Below, piece by piece: positions 44,957 through 57,299 of a stretch of DNA of 64,000 bases. How positions within the stretch are numbered: the stretch's first letter is position 1; every line of letters begins with the position of its first letter. The stretch lies in contig JADLZK010005874.1 of NCBI GenBank assembly GCA_015847255.1, positions 124,001 to 188,000 of the forward strand, written 5' to 3'. The position numbers and the translations under genes are program-made. The stretch comes from Hyparrhenia diplandra. Lineage: Eukaryota; Streptophyta; Magnoliopsida; Poales; Poaceae. Under the pieces are notes generated by a model. That model made no database searches, had not been told where the DNA came from, and saw nothing but the letters and a program-made list of their open reading frames with translations.

Positions 44957-47900
44957 TTATTTGTATCTCACCTTGCTTCGGAGATCGTGAGGATAGAAGT
45001 ATTTGGGAGATATGTGTTTCGTTAGATCAGTTTTCACATAACCCGTTTCCATTTGTGTAATGCATGCTGTATTATCTTCATAAACAATAGTTGGACTATC
45101 GGCAATATTTAAGCCACACGACTTTTGGATGAAATTAACCATTCGCCGCAGCCATGCACATTCACGTGCAGCTTCATATAGAGCTATGATCTCTAAGTGA
45201 TTCGCAGATGTTGTCACCAAAGTCTCGCTTTACACGACCGCCATGAAATGGCTGTACCACCACGAGAAATACAAAACCGAGCCCGAGATTTACCATTATG
45301 GAGATCCGATAGATATCCCGACATCGCATAACCCACCATAGTCATATCATTTTTCTCGGGGAAAAATAAACCAAGATCTTGAGTGCCTTGGAGGTATCTC
45401 AATATTGTCTTAACGCCAACCCAATGCCTCCTTGTAGGGGCTGCACTATGTCTAGCTAGCAAATTGACTGCGAATGCGATATCAGGTCTGGTGCAATTCG
45501 CAAGATACATTAGTGCTCCTATGGCGCTTAAATAGGGTACTTCGGGTCCCAATAATTTCTCATCCTTACCCCTTGGTCTAAATGGGTCTTTATGCATGTC
45601 AAGTGAACGCACGACCATGGGGGTGGGCACGGGATGTGCCATCATCATGTTGAATCTTTCAAGGACCTTTTTCGTATAGGTCGACCGGGTGTATTAAAAT
45701 TCCTTCAGGGGAGATGCTCGATCTGCAGTCCTAAGCAAAATCGAGTTTTACCTAAATCTTTCATTTCAAACTCCGCCTTGAGATAGGCACTTGCCTCCTC
45801 AACGTCCGTTGCATAACCAATAATGTTCAGATCATCAACATATACCGAGATGATACAAAATCCATTCAGGGACCTTTTAATAAATATGAAAGGACAATCT
45901 TCATTATTTTCATAGCCTCTCTCAGGGGAGAAAGTCACTCAGCCGATTGTACCACATTCGGCCTGATTGTTTTAGCCCATATAGCGCCCTCTCCGCAATT
46001 TAACGCTATATATGTTGCGATATATTTTTGGATCTGGAATTTTTAGTCCATCCGGGACTTTCATATATATCTCGAGTCCGGTGATCCGTATAAATACGCG
46101 GTCACTACATCCATTAACCGCATTTTTAAATTCAAACCTGCTGTCATTGATGTCAAATATCGGAACGTTATACCGCTCATTACAGGAGAGTAAGTTTCAT
46201 CATAATCGATGCCGGTCTCTGCGTGAACCCTTGTGCTACAAGCCTCGCTTTGTATCTCACCACCACGTTGTTCTCATCTCTCTTTCGAACAAACACCCAT
46301 TTGTATCCTACAGGGAAAATTTTAGGGGGGTGCGGCGGCCGCCCGAATACTTGCCTCTTAGAAAGCGAGCGCAATTCCGTCTCTACTGCTTCTTTCCATT
46401 TGACCCAATCTGAGCGCTTCCGGCACTCTGCCATGGACTTTGGTTCAGGATCCTCATCGATTACACAAGCAATCTTAGAGACGAAATTTATGTCGACAAT
46501 TGTAGTCTTTCTATTATATAACTCTCTCGACTGAGCATAGTTTGTGGCCAGTTCTTCATTATCTTCCAGCTCATTTGGATTTCCCGTGTCACTTGAGTCT
46601 GGTTGTTCCGATGCCCTTGTGCTATTTATTATTTTTGTGCACACGTGAGCACTAGGGCCATCACCTTCAGGGCATGTCTCTTCTGGGACTACTAATTGGG
46701 AGCGTAATGCATTTTCTTCGGGGTTTTGTCTTTGCGGACGTCTCCGCGACTCATCCACCGTGTCATCCAGTTCTCTCCCCCTTTTCCTAGGATTGGAGGC
46801 ATGAGAAGAGTTTGTGGCTTCCATGGGTATTTCCACTCTCTCCGGTGCATTAGCCGCAGGAATATGCGATTTTGACACTCCTCTTATATTAGTAAAAGCA
46901 TCTGGTAAATTATTTGCTAATTGTTGCAGGTGAATTATTCTTTGAACTTCAAGTTCAGCATCTCTAGTGCGTGGATCAATTGAATGGATGCTCATATCAT
47001 TCCATTCCACTTCCCGACATTCTTTAGATTTAAGGTACAATCCTCCCCTAATGCGGGGAAGTGATCTTCATCGAAGATACTATCACAGCACTCCGAGTAA
47101 AAAACAGATTCCCGGTTTTAGGCTCCAAATATTTGATTATGGACGGAGTTTCATAACCAACATAAACCCCCAACTTCCGGTGAGGACCCATTGATGTACG
47201 CTGGGGTGGTGATATCGGCACATACACAGCACAGCCGAATTTTGGCAGATGGGAAATCATTGGTTCTTGTCCACGCGCTAGTTGATGTGGGGAAGCAGAG
47301 TGATATGCAGATGGTCTATATTGGATTAAGGCAGCAGCATGCAACACTGCATGGCCCCAGCAACTGGTGGGGAGACTGCTATTTAGTAAAAGTGGTCTGG
47401 CGATTAATTTAATCCTCTTTATTAAGGACTCAGCAAGTCCGTTCTGAGTGTGTACATGTGGTACAGAATGCTCTACATCAATGCCCGATGCTAAACAATA
47501 ATCATTAAATGCCTTTGAGGTGAACTCGTCAGCATTGTCCATCCGAATTGTCTTAATGCGATTCTCCGGGAAGTTAGCACGCAAACGGATGATCTGGGCA
47601 ATGAACTTAGGAAAAGCGTGGTTCCGCGTAGACAACAGGCATACGTGGCTCCACTTTGTAGAAGCATCTATAAGGACCATGAAATATCTAAATGGTCCGG
47701 ACAATGGATTTATTGGGCCACATATATCTCCTTGAATTCTCTCCAGGAAAGCCAAGGACTCAGATTTTACTTTTAGGTAAGAGGGTTTAGTAATTAGTTT
47801 GCCCTTTGCGCACGATGTGCACAAGAAATCTTCAGGTCTAGGGAAATGAGATGTTTTAATGCCATGACCAACAGAACTATTAATGATTTTACGCATCATC

Positions 47901-48379
47901 CCTATCCCAGGGTGACCAAGCCTTTCATGCCAGATTCTATATGATTCTGGGTTTTTAAAAATTGTAGCCATCGCAACAGATTCTGGAGGGGGCTTTATTT
48001 TCGTGTAGTACAGTCCGGAGGAGGTGCAAGGCGCTTTCTCAACCACTTTTATTTGTGCTTCATTAGACTCCGTCAAATATAGGTATTCAGTACCATTTTC
48101 ACATGCAGTAGCGACATGATAACCACTACTTCGGATGTCTTTGAAGGTAAGGAGATTACGCTGGGCTCCAGGATACAGGAAAGCTTCTTCAATGAATATC
48201 CTAGTATCATTTGGGAGCACCACAACAGCTCGACCGGAGCCAACAATGCGGCCATTGCTTCCAGCAATGGTGAGAACATTTTCAGCTCGCTTTTTCAATG
48301 TCTCAAAATATTGCGTATCTCTCAAAATTGAGTTTGTGGCAGCGCTATCAACTAAGCAAAAATCTTCTTCAGCCTCCAT
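44957..48379 (-). pseudogene. pol region of the inner copia element, several frame breaks
   Basis: In order on the minus strand: protease/GAG-pre-integrase/integrase (48,379-47,048) with LVDSAATNSIL, IWHERLGHPG, CTSCAKGK, and the catalytic series around GDICGP, RMDNADEF and QNGLAES. Then comes the linker and start of reverse transcriptase (47,040-46,180; PVGYKWVFVRKRDE, YKARLVAQG), the RT core SVYVDDLNIIG (45,705-45,938), the C-terminal RT/connection (45,214-45,648; PDIAFAVNLLARHS) and RNase H (44,957-45,220; YEDNTACI, TKHISPKYFY). Breaks near 47,040, 46,180, 45,940, 45,650 and 45,215 separate these blocks; no complete polyprotein is encoded as given. Confidence 0.85.
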
Positions 48380-48784
48380 AGGACATGCACCACGCCTCTT
48401 GTTCTATTTTTAGAACAAATAAAAATAGACTAGATTCATTTTCGTATCCATATAAAGCAAACAAGTGCATGGCTTATCTTATATACAGAACGAAGAGCAT
48501 GCATAAAATAAATGCACATAAGTAATAAGAGCATCATTCCAGAAATAAACCAGGATAGATATACGAGCTCTGAATTTAGTCTAAAAATAAATAATTTAGT
48601 TTGCTCTCTTAGAGCATTATTACATAACGACCAAATATTCTTCAGGAAAAAATCACACCGACTAAATAAATGTTGTTTGCTCCATACGAGCATTATTACA
48701 TCACGACCAAATTTTCAGGAAAATAAATCACACCGACTAAATAAATTTAATCTAAGTTTGAGGCAAATGACTATGACTCTGGAA

Positions 48785-49900
48785 CTACTCCGTGTCCCCA
48801 AAATCATCATCCAGGGTGTCCTCATCATCGAGGTTATAAGCATCGTCATCCTGAACCATGTTTCCAGAGGTATTTATAGGATCAATATCCATAGCAGTGC
48901 CTCCCTCTGGCTTCTCAACAGGCAGTGGCAGCACAACGGTGTGCTCACCAGTCACAGCATCAACATGCGCTTGGGTAAAATGAGCCTCAGGGGTTCTCAC
49001 GCTTTTTCCACTCCTGGTACATCTGGACCAGATGTGGCTCAGCTCTACAAGTGCGAGACCAATGTTTCATGGAGCCACAACGGAAACAACCTTTGTTAGC
49101 ATGCTGAGACCCACCAGCATCACCTTTCTGAGCATTGTCTTTACCTTGATTACTATTATTAGGCTTCTGGCCTTGGCCTTTATTAAACTGCTTTTTGAAT
49201 TTTCCATAATGGTGTCCCTGTTTCTTGCTGTTCGGATTGCCTTTGTTAAAAAGGTCTTAGGCTTCTTATGGAAGCTTGCATGTGCTTCAGGCAAAGCATT
49301 AGCACCGACAGGGCGCATGTTAAAATTTTTCATCAGAAGTTCATTCTGAGTTTCAGCAGCAAGAAGGACATTCATAAGTTCAGAATACTTTCTGTACCTA
49401 TTGTTACGGTACTGCTGCTGGAGCACCATATTAGCAGGATGAAAAGTCTCAAGAGTCTTCTCTATCATCTCCGCATCTGTGATTTTCTGCCCACAGTAGC
49501 GAAGTTGGCCAACAATGCAGTGAAGTGCAGAATTATATGCTTCCACAGTCTTATAGTCAAGAAAGCGGAGCTGTGTCCAATCACGCCTAGCCTGAGGAAG
49601 GATCACAGTCTTCTGCTTGCTAAAACGGTCCTCGAGGGCCTGCCACAGCTTGAGCGTGTCGCTCACCTCAAGATATTCCTGCTTGAGGTCCTTGTGAATG
49701 TGGTGCCTCAGGAAAATCGATGCCTTTGCGGATTCATGCTCTGGAATAGCTGGGGCACCATCCGCACGTGGAGTGATCGTGTGAGTCAACTGCATGGCAG
49801 CCAAGTGAAAGCGACAGTCCACAACCCAGGTCTGGTAGTTCATGCCATTCAACATGAGGCAATCAAACTGCCTTGGCGCGACTTTAGGTTCATCCGCCAT
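48785..49900 (-). pseudogene. gag of the inner copia element, frameshifted near the zinc knuckle
   Basis: Starts MADEPKVAPRQFDCLMLNGM, a UBN2-type copia gag (WVVDCRFHLAAM, LWQALEDRF, YNSALHCIVGQLRY). A frame change around 49,250 precedes the CFRCGSMKHWSRTC zinc-knuckle-like segment near 49,050-49,090. The end of gag (TPEAHFTQAHVD ... DDDFGDTE-stop) lies in another frame, stopping near 48,787. Confidence 0.75.
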
Positions 49901-50289
49901 TGCCTCAGTGGAGAGCTGCTGATAACGTGTTGCAATCTATATGATGTCGTGGATCCCCTGATCCAAACTCCCTTCCCAATATAGCAGATTAGGCGTGTAG
50001 AAGATGTTGACAACCGTCTCCCTTTCCCGAGCCCAACAATAGCATGCGCGTGAGACAGGAAACGTGGATGGAACCGATCTCTTCTTCATTCATTAGATGG
50101 TACAGGTTCCTATATATAGTATTTGCCCTTCAGGGGTATATTTGGTATGAGCCCATAATTAGGGTATATCCTAGGGATATCTTATATATCCTAGGAATAT
50201 CTTAACAGCGTGGACGTCCGTCCGCTCGCGTGCACTCGCATGGACGTCCATCCGTGACGTGAGTAATTGCCCGTTCCAGCTAGTAAAAG

Positions 50290-50327
<38 letters not shown>

Positions 50328-50395
50328 GAAAAGGCAGCCGTGTTTCCGATCCGCCGCCGTCGCCGATCCACATCGCCGGCTGCCGATCCCTCGCC

Positions 50396-51260
50396 ATGGC
50401 TGAAACCTCGGAGCAGCGCGCCGCGCGTGAGGCGCAGAGCAGCGCGACCGTGAGGCTGCCGAGGCCCGCGCCAAGGCCCTCGACGAGTTCGAGGCGAAGC
50501 ACGCGGACACCCACAGCGCCGCCATCGCCCTCAACAACATCAAGGTCCTCATCCCAGACGTCTTGGATCGCGCCGCGAACAACTACAATCGCTGGCGCTC
50601 CCTCTTCCTCATCGTCCTGGGTAAGTACATACTCACCGATCACGTTCCCACTGATGTGGTGAGCGCCCGATCGGGCCGGCACGGCTGCAAATGTATGCGC
50701 ACCGTCCTCATGTGGATCTACGGCACGATCAACGCCGATCTCCAGCAGTCCACCATGCTGAAGAACCCCAACGCCCGCACCGCCTGGCTCCATCTCCAGG
50801 ACGAATTCCTCGGACAGCGCGAGTCACGCGCGTTGCTGCTGTCCGCGGAGTTCCACACCCGTGAAGCAAGGCGCGTCCTCCATCACGGACTTACGCGCCA
50901 AAGCCGGAGACCATGGCGGCCAACCTCAAGGACTTCGGTGATCCGGTGGGCGACCGGACCCTCGTCCTCATGCTGCTGCGGGGCCTCAACGACAAGTTCC
51001 GCCCCATGGTGACCAACATCAAGCTGCGCCAACCGTTCCCCACCTTCGTCGAGGCCCGCACGCTACTTCTTCCGGGAGGAGATCGACCTCGACGACGTCG
51101 CCAGCACCACCAACCCGCCCGGCACACCGCCACCGCCGGCCCTCCTCACCGACTCGGGTCTGGCGGTCGTGGTCCTCCCGGCGGCCGTGGCTCGGTGGTG
51201 GCGCACCTAGCCAAGGTGGCAACCCCGGTGGTCACTGAAACCATGGCGGTGGGCTAGGGC
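50396..51260 (+). pseudogene. gag of the outer copia element, frameshifted
   Basis: The ATG at 50,396 (MAETSEQRAAREAQ) begins the gag. Pieces in three frames (LDRAANNYNRWRSLFLIVLG, NARTAWLHLQDEFLGQRESR, MAANLKDFGDPVGDRTLVLM, RPMVTNIKLRQPFPTFVEA) give the UBN2 gag pattern. At least three frame changes. Confidence 0.75.
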
Positions 51261-51277
51261 AACCGCCAAGAGCCGGC

Positions 51278-54200
51278 GTGGCGCGGTGGCCGGCAGCAGC
51301 AGCGGGCCGGCGGTGCGCCATCCGGTGGGCCAACGCCCGCCCTGTTCCTCTACAACACGGGGGGCACGTTCGCCCGGCGAACCCCCACAGCCCGGTGGCG
51401 GCATGGCGGTCACTATCGACACCGCAGCAGCCCTCACGATGGTGCCTCAAAGAAGCGGCGGCGCCCCACTTCAGGCACCGCACGGAAATAGTGCGGGACG
51501 GACACGGGCTCCCCTCACACCTCGGCCCCCTCCGGGCCGGCTATGGGCAGCCAATGCCTCCACTGCAGCCATGGAGCCCGATGCACGGTGGGTCCTTCGA
51601 CACGTCATCGCTCGCCAGCAACTTCAACACCATGACGCTGACATCGCCCGGCCTGAGCGATTGGTATGTTGACTCTGGTGCTGGCGCCCACATGGTCAAT
51701 AATGCTGGTATAATTTCCTCCTCTCACCCTCCCTTGTCGTCAAGTCCTTCATCTATCATTGTCGGTAATGAAGCTACGCTTCCCATTACCTCTGTAGGAT
51801 CTCACTCTTTTATCACACCACAACGTTCTTTAAATCTTTCTAATGTTCTAGTTTCCCCTAGCATTATTAAGAATTTAATTTCCGTTCGTCGGTTACCACT
51901 GATAACAATTGTTCCATTGAGTTTGATCCTTTTGGCCTTTCCGTGAAGGACCTCCAGACACGGAGCGTGATCGCTAGGTGTAATAGCACGGGAGATCTCT
52001 ACCCGTTCTTCTCGCCAGCATCCACCAGCACCACCGCCCTCACTGCTACCGCCGGCTCCACCACCCTTTGGCATCGCCGTCTTGGCCACATCGGTCATGA
52101 GGCCTTGTCCAATCTTATTAGTTCACATGCTATTTCATGTAATAAGCGCGATGACACTCATATTTGCCATGCTTGTCAGCTAGGTCGCCATGTGCGTCTT
52201 CCTTTTAGCATGTCAAATTCCCGTGCACCTCGCCCCTTTGATTTAATACATTGTGATCTTTGGACATCTCCAGTTGTTAGTGTCTCTGGCTATAAATATT
52301 ATCTTGTCATTCTTGATGATTGCACTCACTTCAGCTGGACTTTTCCTTTATGTCTCAAATTCGACACTTTTTCTACTCTCACTAATTTCTTCTCGTATGT
52401 GCGCACGCAGTTCGACTCCTCTATCAAGGCAGTTCAGTGCGACAATGGTCGTGAATTTGACCATTCCTCGGCCCGCACGTTCTTCCTCACTCACGGGGTC
52501 GTTCTTCGCCTTTCATGCCCATACACCTCCGGCGAGAATGGGCGGCTGAGCGCATTCTACGCACTATTAACAATATTGTGCGCTCACTCCTGTTTTATTG
52601 GGCGGACTCACTCCACACTGCCACCTACCTCCTTAACCGCCACCCCACAAAAACCCTAGACGGCCGCACACCCTACCTCGCGCTCCATGGCACCCAGCCC
52701 TCTTACACTCACCTTCGTGTTTTTGGCTGTGCTTGCTATCCTAACCTATCATCCACAGCTCCACATAAGCTCTCACCACGCTCCTCCTTGTGTGTCTTCC
52801 TGGGGTACTCCTCCGATCACAAGGGCTATCGGTGTCTTGACCTTCATTCTAACCGCATTATCATCTCTAGACATGTCGTCTTCGATGAAGCGGTGTTCCC
52901 TTTCACCGATATGTCCACCTCGCCCCAGGATCCCGCCACACTTGATTTTTTGGACAGCAATGATGATTCCTCTTCGCCCCATGGGTCAAGAGCTGTGTAT
53001 GCAGGTTCTCGTCTTCCCGGCGGCACGGATGCCGCACCGGCAGCCCTGGCCGGCGGTGGTGATGCGCTGGACCTAGCCCCCACCGGCGGTGCCCCGCGGA
53101 CCTCCCCACACCCAGCCGGGCCGCGCCCGGTGGCGGTGCTCTCCTCTGGCGTGGCGATCGGTCTTTGCTGCCCCTACGGACGCCCTGCCCCAGCCGCCGC
53201 CGGCGCGATCGCCGCCTCATCGGCCGCCCCTCGCCATCGGCGCCCTCAGGTTGTCCTCGTCACAAATGCGCATGGCATGCGCGCGTGGCGTTATAGGGCG
53301 GGGCGTGCCACCCCGTCGACCCGCCGAACCTCCACGCGACGACCACATCCCGGTGCCTTCCTCCGTCCGTTCAGCCCTTGCCGACCCGCGTGGCGCCGGG
53401 CTATGCGGGAGGAGTTTGATGCACTCTGTGCAAACGACACACTGACCCTGGTTCCTCGCCTTCGGTGTCAACCTTGTTACGAGGGAAGTGGATTTTTCGT
53501 CACAAGCTCAAGTCCGATGGCTCTCTTGACCGCTACAAGGCACGGTGGGTCCTCCGCGGTTTCACCCGGCGCCCGACATTGACTATGATGAAACTTTCAG
53601 CCCCGTGGTCAAGCCGAAAGAACCGTTCGTGCGGTCCTCCTCACTGCGGCACTCTCTCATTCATGGCCTATTCATCAACTTGATGTGAAGAATGCATTCT
53701 TGCATGGCACCTTGAAGGAGACCGCGCATGCACAACCGGCCGGTTTTCTTTGATCCCTCAGACCTAAGTTCGTGCGCGCCTCAACAAGTCTCTCTACGGA
53801 TTGAAGCAAGCTCGCGAGCCCGGCACCATCGGTTTGCCTCTTACCTCATCTCTCTTGGATTCATTGAGGCCAAGTCGATACTTCGGTTTTCATCTACCGT
53901 CATGGCTCCGATATGGCTATTTTGCTTCTATATGTTGATGACATTGTTCGACGACGACCTCCTCTACGAGTCTCTTGGTGGATTATTGCAGCTCTCCGCC
54001 GGGAATTCTCTATGATGGATATGAGACCCCTCCACCACTTTCTTGGAGTTGGTGTTCAGCGCCAACATGACGATCTGTTCCTCTCACGGCGTCGGTATAT
54101 CTTTGGATATTCGGACCGTCTTTGGTATGCTCAAGCGTAAGCCTTGCGGTACTCCCGTGGATACTCACGCCAAGCTCGCTGGCGATGGTGTTGCCGTGGC

Positions 54201-54909
54201 CGACCCCACCTCCTATCACGGCATCGCCGGGCGCCTTACAGATACCTCACCTTCACCCGTCCGGATATCGCCTTACGCTGTTCAGCAGTTGCGCTTGTAT
54301 ATGCATGACCCTCGAGCCACATCTTGGTGCTATGAAGCGGATTCTTCGCTATCTTCGGGTACTTTGGACCTCGGTCTTCACCTTCACCGGACCACCGGCT
54401 GATCTCATTGTCTACACGGATGCTGATTGGGCGGGATGTCCCGACACGCCGCAAGTCCACCGGGTTATGCCGTGTTCCTCGGGACAATCTCATCTCACAG
54501 TGTCGTCCAAACGTCGACCCTCGTGTTCAGGTCCGGTCTTAGGGAGTACTGAGCGGTGGCGAATGGTGTTGCCGGCTCGCTGGTTGCACCAACCTGCAGG
54601 AGCTTCATCATCCTCTTCGCCGTCGCTACCGTGGTCTATTGTGACAATGTCAGTGCAGTCTACCTCTCCAGCAATCCAGTCCAGCATCAGCAAACCAAGC
54701 ATGTTGAGATTGATCTACACTTCGTCAGAGAGCGAGTCGCCCTCGGTGAGGTCCGTGTCCTGCACGTTCCCACAACATCGCAGTATGCCGATGTCTTCAC
54801 CAAAGGTTTGCCGACGTCCGTCTTCACCGAGTTTAGGTCCAGTCTCAATGTACGCGGTGCTCCTAGTTTCAACTGTGGGAGAGTGTTGGAGAATAGTGTT
54901 AGAGAGTAA
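51278..54909 (+). pseudogene. pol of the outer copia element, heavily frameshifted
   Basis: Recognisable blocks on the plus strand: protease DWYVDSGAGAHMVNN (about 51,660); integrase zinc finger TLWHRRLGHIGHE and CHACQLGRH (about 52,065-52,190); core acids in HCDLWTSP, QCDNGREF and SGENGR (52,250-52,545); integrase C-terminus (52,560-52,940); RT GKWIFRHKLKSDGSLDRYKA (53,485-53,545), LYVDDIV (about 53,925) and HHFLGV; RNase H YTDADWAGCPD (about 54,413) and YCDNVSAVYLSSNP (about 54,640); and a tail in TSQYADVFTKGLPT. The frame changes about ten times, mostly single-base losses, despite near-identical LTRs. Confidence 0.82.
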
Positions 54910-55017
54910 TTCTAGGCATGAGGCTTGCTATACTTAGCTCCCTCTCTGCCTATATGTAAACACCCTCTATGCCGTTCAATGCATTGAGTATTCCCTAATT
55001 ACATTACTTTCACCTAG

Positions 55018-56058
55018 CAATGTTGGATCTTTCATATATTTCTAGAAATTGATCCAAATGTCACAAGGGGCTCTTCAAATCTCACACTTTGTAGAACACA
55101 TCTTTACTCCAAGCACCTTGGTATAAAATCGTGGGCTATAGAATTTAGTGGGGGTTTGGCCAAAATGCTATTTCGACGGTATTAGGCGCTATAGTGCGCT
55201 AATGAGCATCGTGGTACCTGCTTTTGGCCGCTATAGCGACGCTATTTCGGCGTTATAGTGCGCTATTTTTTTATAGTGCAAAGCACCAAATAAAAAGTTT
55301 GTAGCTTGTGCATTGGGATGATCTAGCACTATAAGAAATACCATTATACATGATGGTTTACAGGTGACATAGAATTCTGTCATATGTGAAAAAAGAAATG
55401 ATACATCTATGACAGACTCGTTAAGTTGTTGTCATGGTTGGACATCACATGTCATTTTGGCACCTCTGTGGTAAATCTTAACCATAAACTAATGTTTAAA
55501 ATCAAATTAATTATAACACCCTAGGTGTTCGGTAGTCATTAACACTAATCATTGATGCATCAACGCAATTAATAAGAATTGTTGAAAGATTTAGGTGAGA
55601 CTGTAGAAAAGCCAAGGAATTATTGTCAGTGAAAGGCTCCTAAGTGCACACCGTCCGACAGAACACTTTCACCCAAAATATAGATCAAGTATATAAATAA
55701 GTGTTACAAAATAAAGCAACGCAGTTACCTCGCACATAAAACACTAGTACAAACTGTGCATTCACATGACGTACAATCACACGCATGGCAACATAAAGTT
55801 ACCTCCGACTGCATGCGATATATAGTGGCAACGTTCCAGCAGGGACTTCGTCACGTCCCAACATTATTCATATTATATATATATCTATATATAGCTCACT
55901 ATCATAGTAGTATAACTACCAGATAGCCAGCAAGCATTACTGAAGAAGACGCGCATAGGGCCACACAGCCGCAGCTCTGATGATGATTGAGCCACTTGTA
56001 ACAGCGAGTCATCGGCGTCGCGTTTGGCAGCTGCCGATGCCACGCGCTGTGCCAAGTA
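55018..56058. other. Spacer of the peptide-gene tandem unit
   Basis: Homologous to 60,985-61,780 and then, from 55,670, to the 3' flanks of peptide genes A and C. Contains a cluster of GGCGCTATAG / TATAGTGCGC motifs at 55,150-55,275, matched at 61,130-61,250. No gene. Confidence 0.55.
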
Positions 56059-56337
56059 CTATGGGGAGTCCTCGGACGACGGGGTAGCAGCGTCGTCGAC
56101 CTCGCCGTTGACGCAGCAGTTTGGCTGCAGCGGCCTGCAGCATGGGCATCCTTCAGGAGGGCACACGCCGAAGGCAGACGCCGCCGCCGCGTGTGGCAGA
56201 GCCGCCGGGAGGACGCTGGCTTCTCTCAGCAGAGCTCGCGGCACGGCCGCAGCACCGGCGCTCATTTCGACGCCACCGCCGGAGATGAGGACCACGCACA
56301 CGAGAGCAATGACTAGCAATTTGGTGGAGACCTGCAT
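56059..56337 (-). CDS. Secreted Cys-rich peptide precursor, copy B
   Basis: 92 codons. The signal peptide is almost identical to copy A (MQVSTKLLVIALVCVVLISG), with the same Ala-rich pro-region. The Cys cluster is GVCPPEGCPCCRPLQPNCC, with one residue more between the C-C pairs than in copy A, then VNGEVDDAATPSSEDSP. The six cysteines are all kept. The open frame begins exactly at this Met, supporting the start used for the other copies. The TATA box is at 56,422-56,428. Confidence 0.7.
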   Translation of the reverse strand: MQVSTKLLVIALVCVVLISGGGVEMSAGAAAVPRALLREASVLPAALPHAAAASAFGVCPPEGCPCCRPLQPNCCVNGEVDDAATPSSEDSP

Positions 56338-56421
56338 GCTGATGCTTGTTTTGTTTTCCAGGTCAGTTTCTCAGCAAAAGATCTGTGCCTTCTATACCTA
56401 GCTAGCTACATGATGCCTGCC

Positions 56422-56428
56422 TTTTATA
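56422..56428 (-). promoter_or_regulatory. TATA box of peptide gene B
   Basis: TATAAAAGGCAGGCATCATG on the minus strand, 85 bp before the ATG, identical to that of copy A. Confidence 0.65.
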
Positions 56429-56611
56429 GACAAGTGTATACATTCTGACGAATGCTCTGATCGATGATTCCTATATCGATTATGACGGGAGGCTTTTTGA
56501 GATTCAATGGAACTTGCTTCGTAAGTGCAGACCTAGCTGGGGGCACGCACGGCGGGCGCCCCGAGACGCTGACGTGCTGTGCTCTCTGCTCCGAACCCGC
56601 ACCGCCACACA

Positions 56612-57247
56612 CTGCGTTTTTAATACCGACCGGACCCCAAAAACCGCGGGGTCCGAACGGTAAACCGTCCGTTATCGGTAAAACCGCCGGTAACCGGACG
56701 GTTTCAAATTTGAATTCGTTTGAATTCAAACGCGCAGCGAACGGTAAGAGTCCGGTTTACCGGGCGGTTTGAATTTATACCGCCCGGTTTGAGCGGTTTA
56801 CCGTGCGGTTTGAGCAGTTTGAATCTTTTTTTTCAAAATTCAAAATGTAATTTTTTTTTTATAAAATGCTAAAAAATTCCTAAAAATACTTCATGATTTG
56901 TAGAATCCAATGATGTCAAAATTACTTAAATTTGAGTGTGTTTAGTATGTTTTTCGACCTTCATGATTTAATGGGCCTTAATGGGCCTACTGTATTTTTT
57001 CTTTTTCTTTTTTTCAAACTTAGATTTGAAATTTTTTATACCAAACCAACTCCAATTTGACAAATTTTTATACCATTGGCTTCTATAAATCACTTAACTA
57101 TTTTACGTAATTTTTTCAACATTTTTTTTCAAATTTTAAATTTTGAATTTGACTTCTTTATACCTGCTCCCGTCCAGAACCGGACCGGGCGGTAAAAACG
57201 GTAATCAATGATTTACATGTAAACCGAAAAAAAAAAAAACGCCTTGA
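56612..57247. mobile_element. hAT-like MITE upstream of peptide gene B
   Basis: Absent from copy A, where ctgccacacatggcgatg is continuous. Flanks are GCCACACA (left) and GCCCACACA (right), an imperfect 8-bp duplication. Ends share GCGTTTTT in inverted orientation. The subterminal 220 bp is packed with ACCG/CGGT motifs (gtaaaccg, cggtttacc), and the centre is AT-rich. No coding. Confidence 0.6.
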
Positions 57248-57299
57248 GCCCACACATGGTGATGAAACAATACGAGAGCTTTGGATTCCTAGAGGATAC

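Larger units (their letters stand above)
44287..50207 (-). mobile_element. Ty1/copia retrotransposon (inner), recent
   Basis: LTRs 44,287-44,566 and 49,928-50,207 are both 280 bp and differ at two positions by eye. The target duplication GCGTG flanks both sides (44,282-44,286; 50,208-50,212). Read on the minus strand, the 5' LTR ends GCAACA, followed by CGTTATCAGCAGC (primer-binding site). AAGGGGAG precedes the 3' LTR as polypurine tract. At a grass LTR rate of about 1.3e-8 per site per year, 2/280 corresponds to roughly 0.3 million years. Confidence 0.93.
43534..55012 (+). mobile_element. Ty1/copia retrotransposon (outer), interrupted by a second copia element
   Basis: LTRs 43,534-43,663 and 54,884-55,012 (TGTTGGAGAATAG ... 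ATTACTTTCA) are identical except for one C in a C-run. The target duplication CCTAG flanks both sides (43,529-43,533; 55,013-55,017). The primer-binding site TGGTATCTAGAG follows the 5' LTR (initiator-Met type), and AACTGTGGGAGAG is the polypurine tract. The paralogous site at about 60,982 (catccctagcaatg) is uninterrupted. Without the inner element it is about 5.5 kb. The order gag, protease, integrase, RT, RNase H is copia-type. Confidence 0.92.

Noticed and set aside
46223..48413. Plus-strand frames across the inner retroelement
   Set aside because: Shadows of the minus-strand copia integrase and reverse transcriptase.
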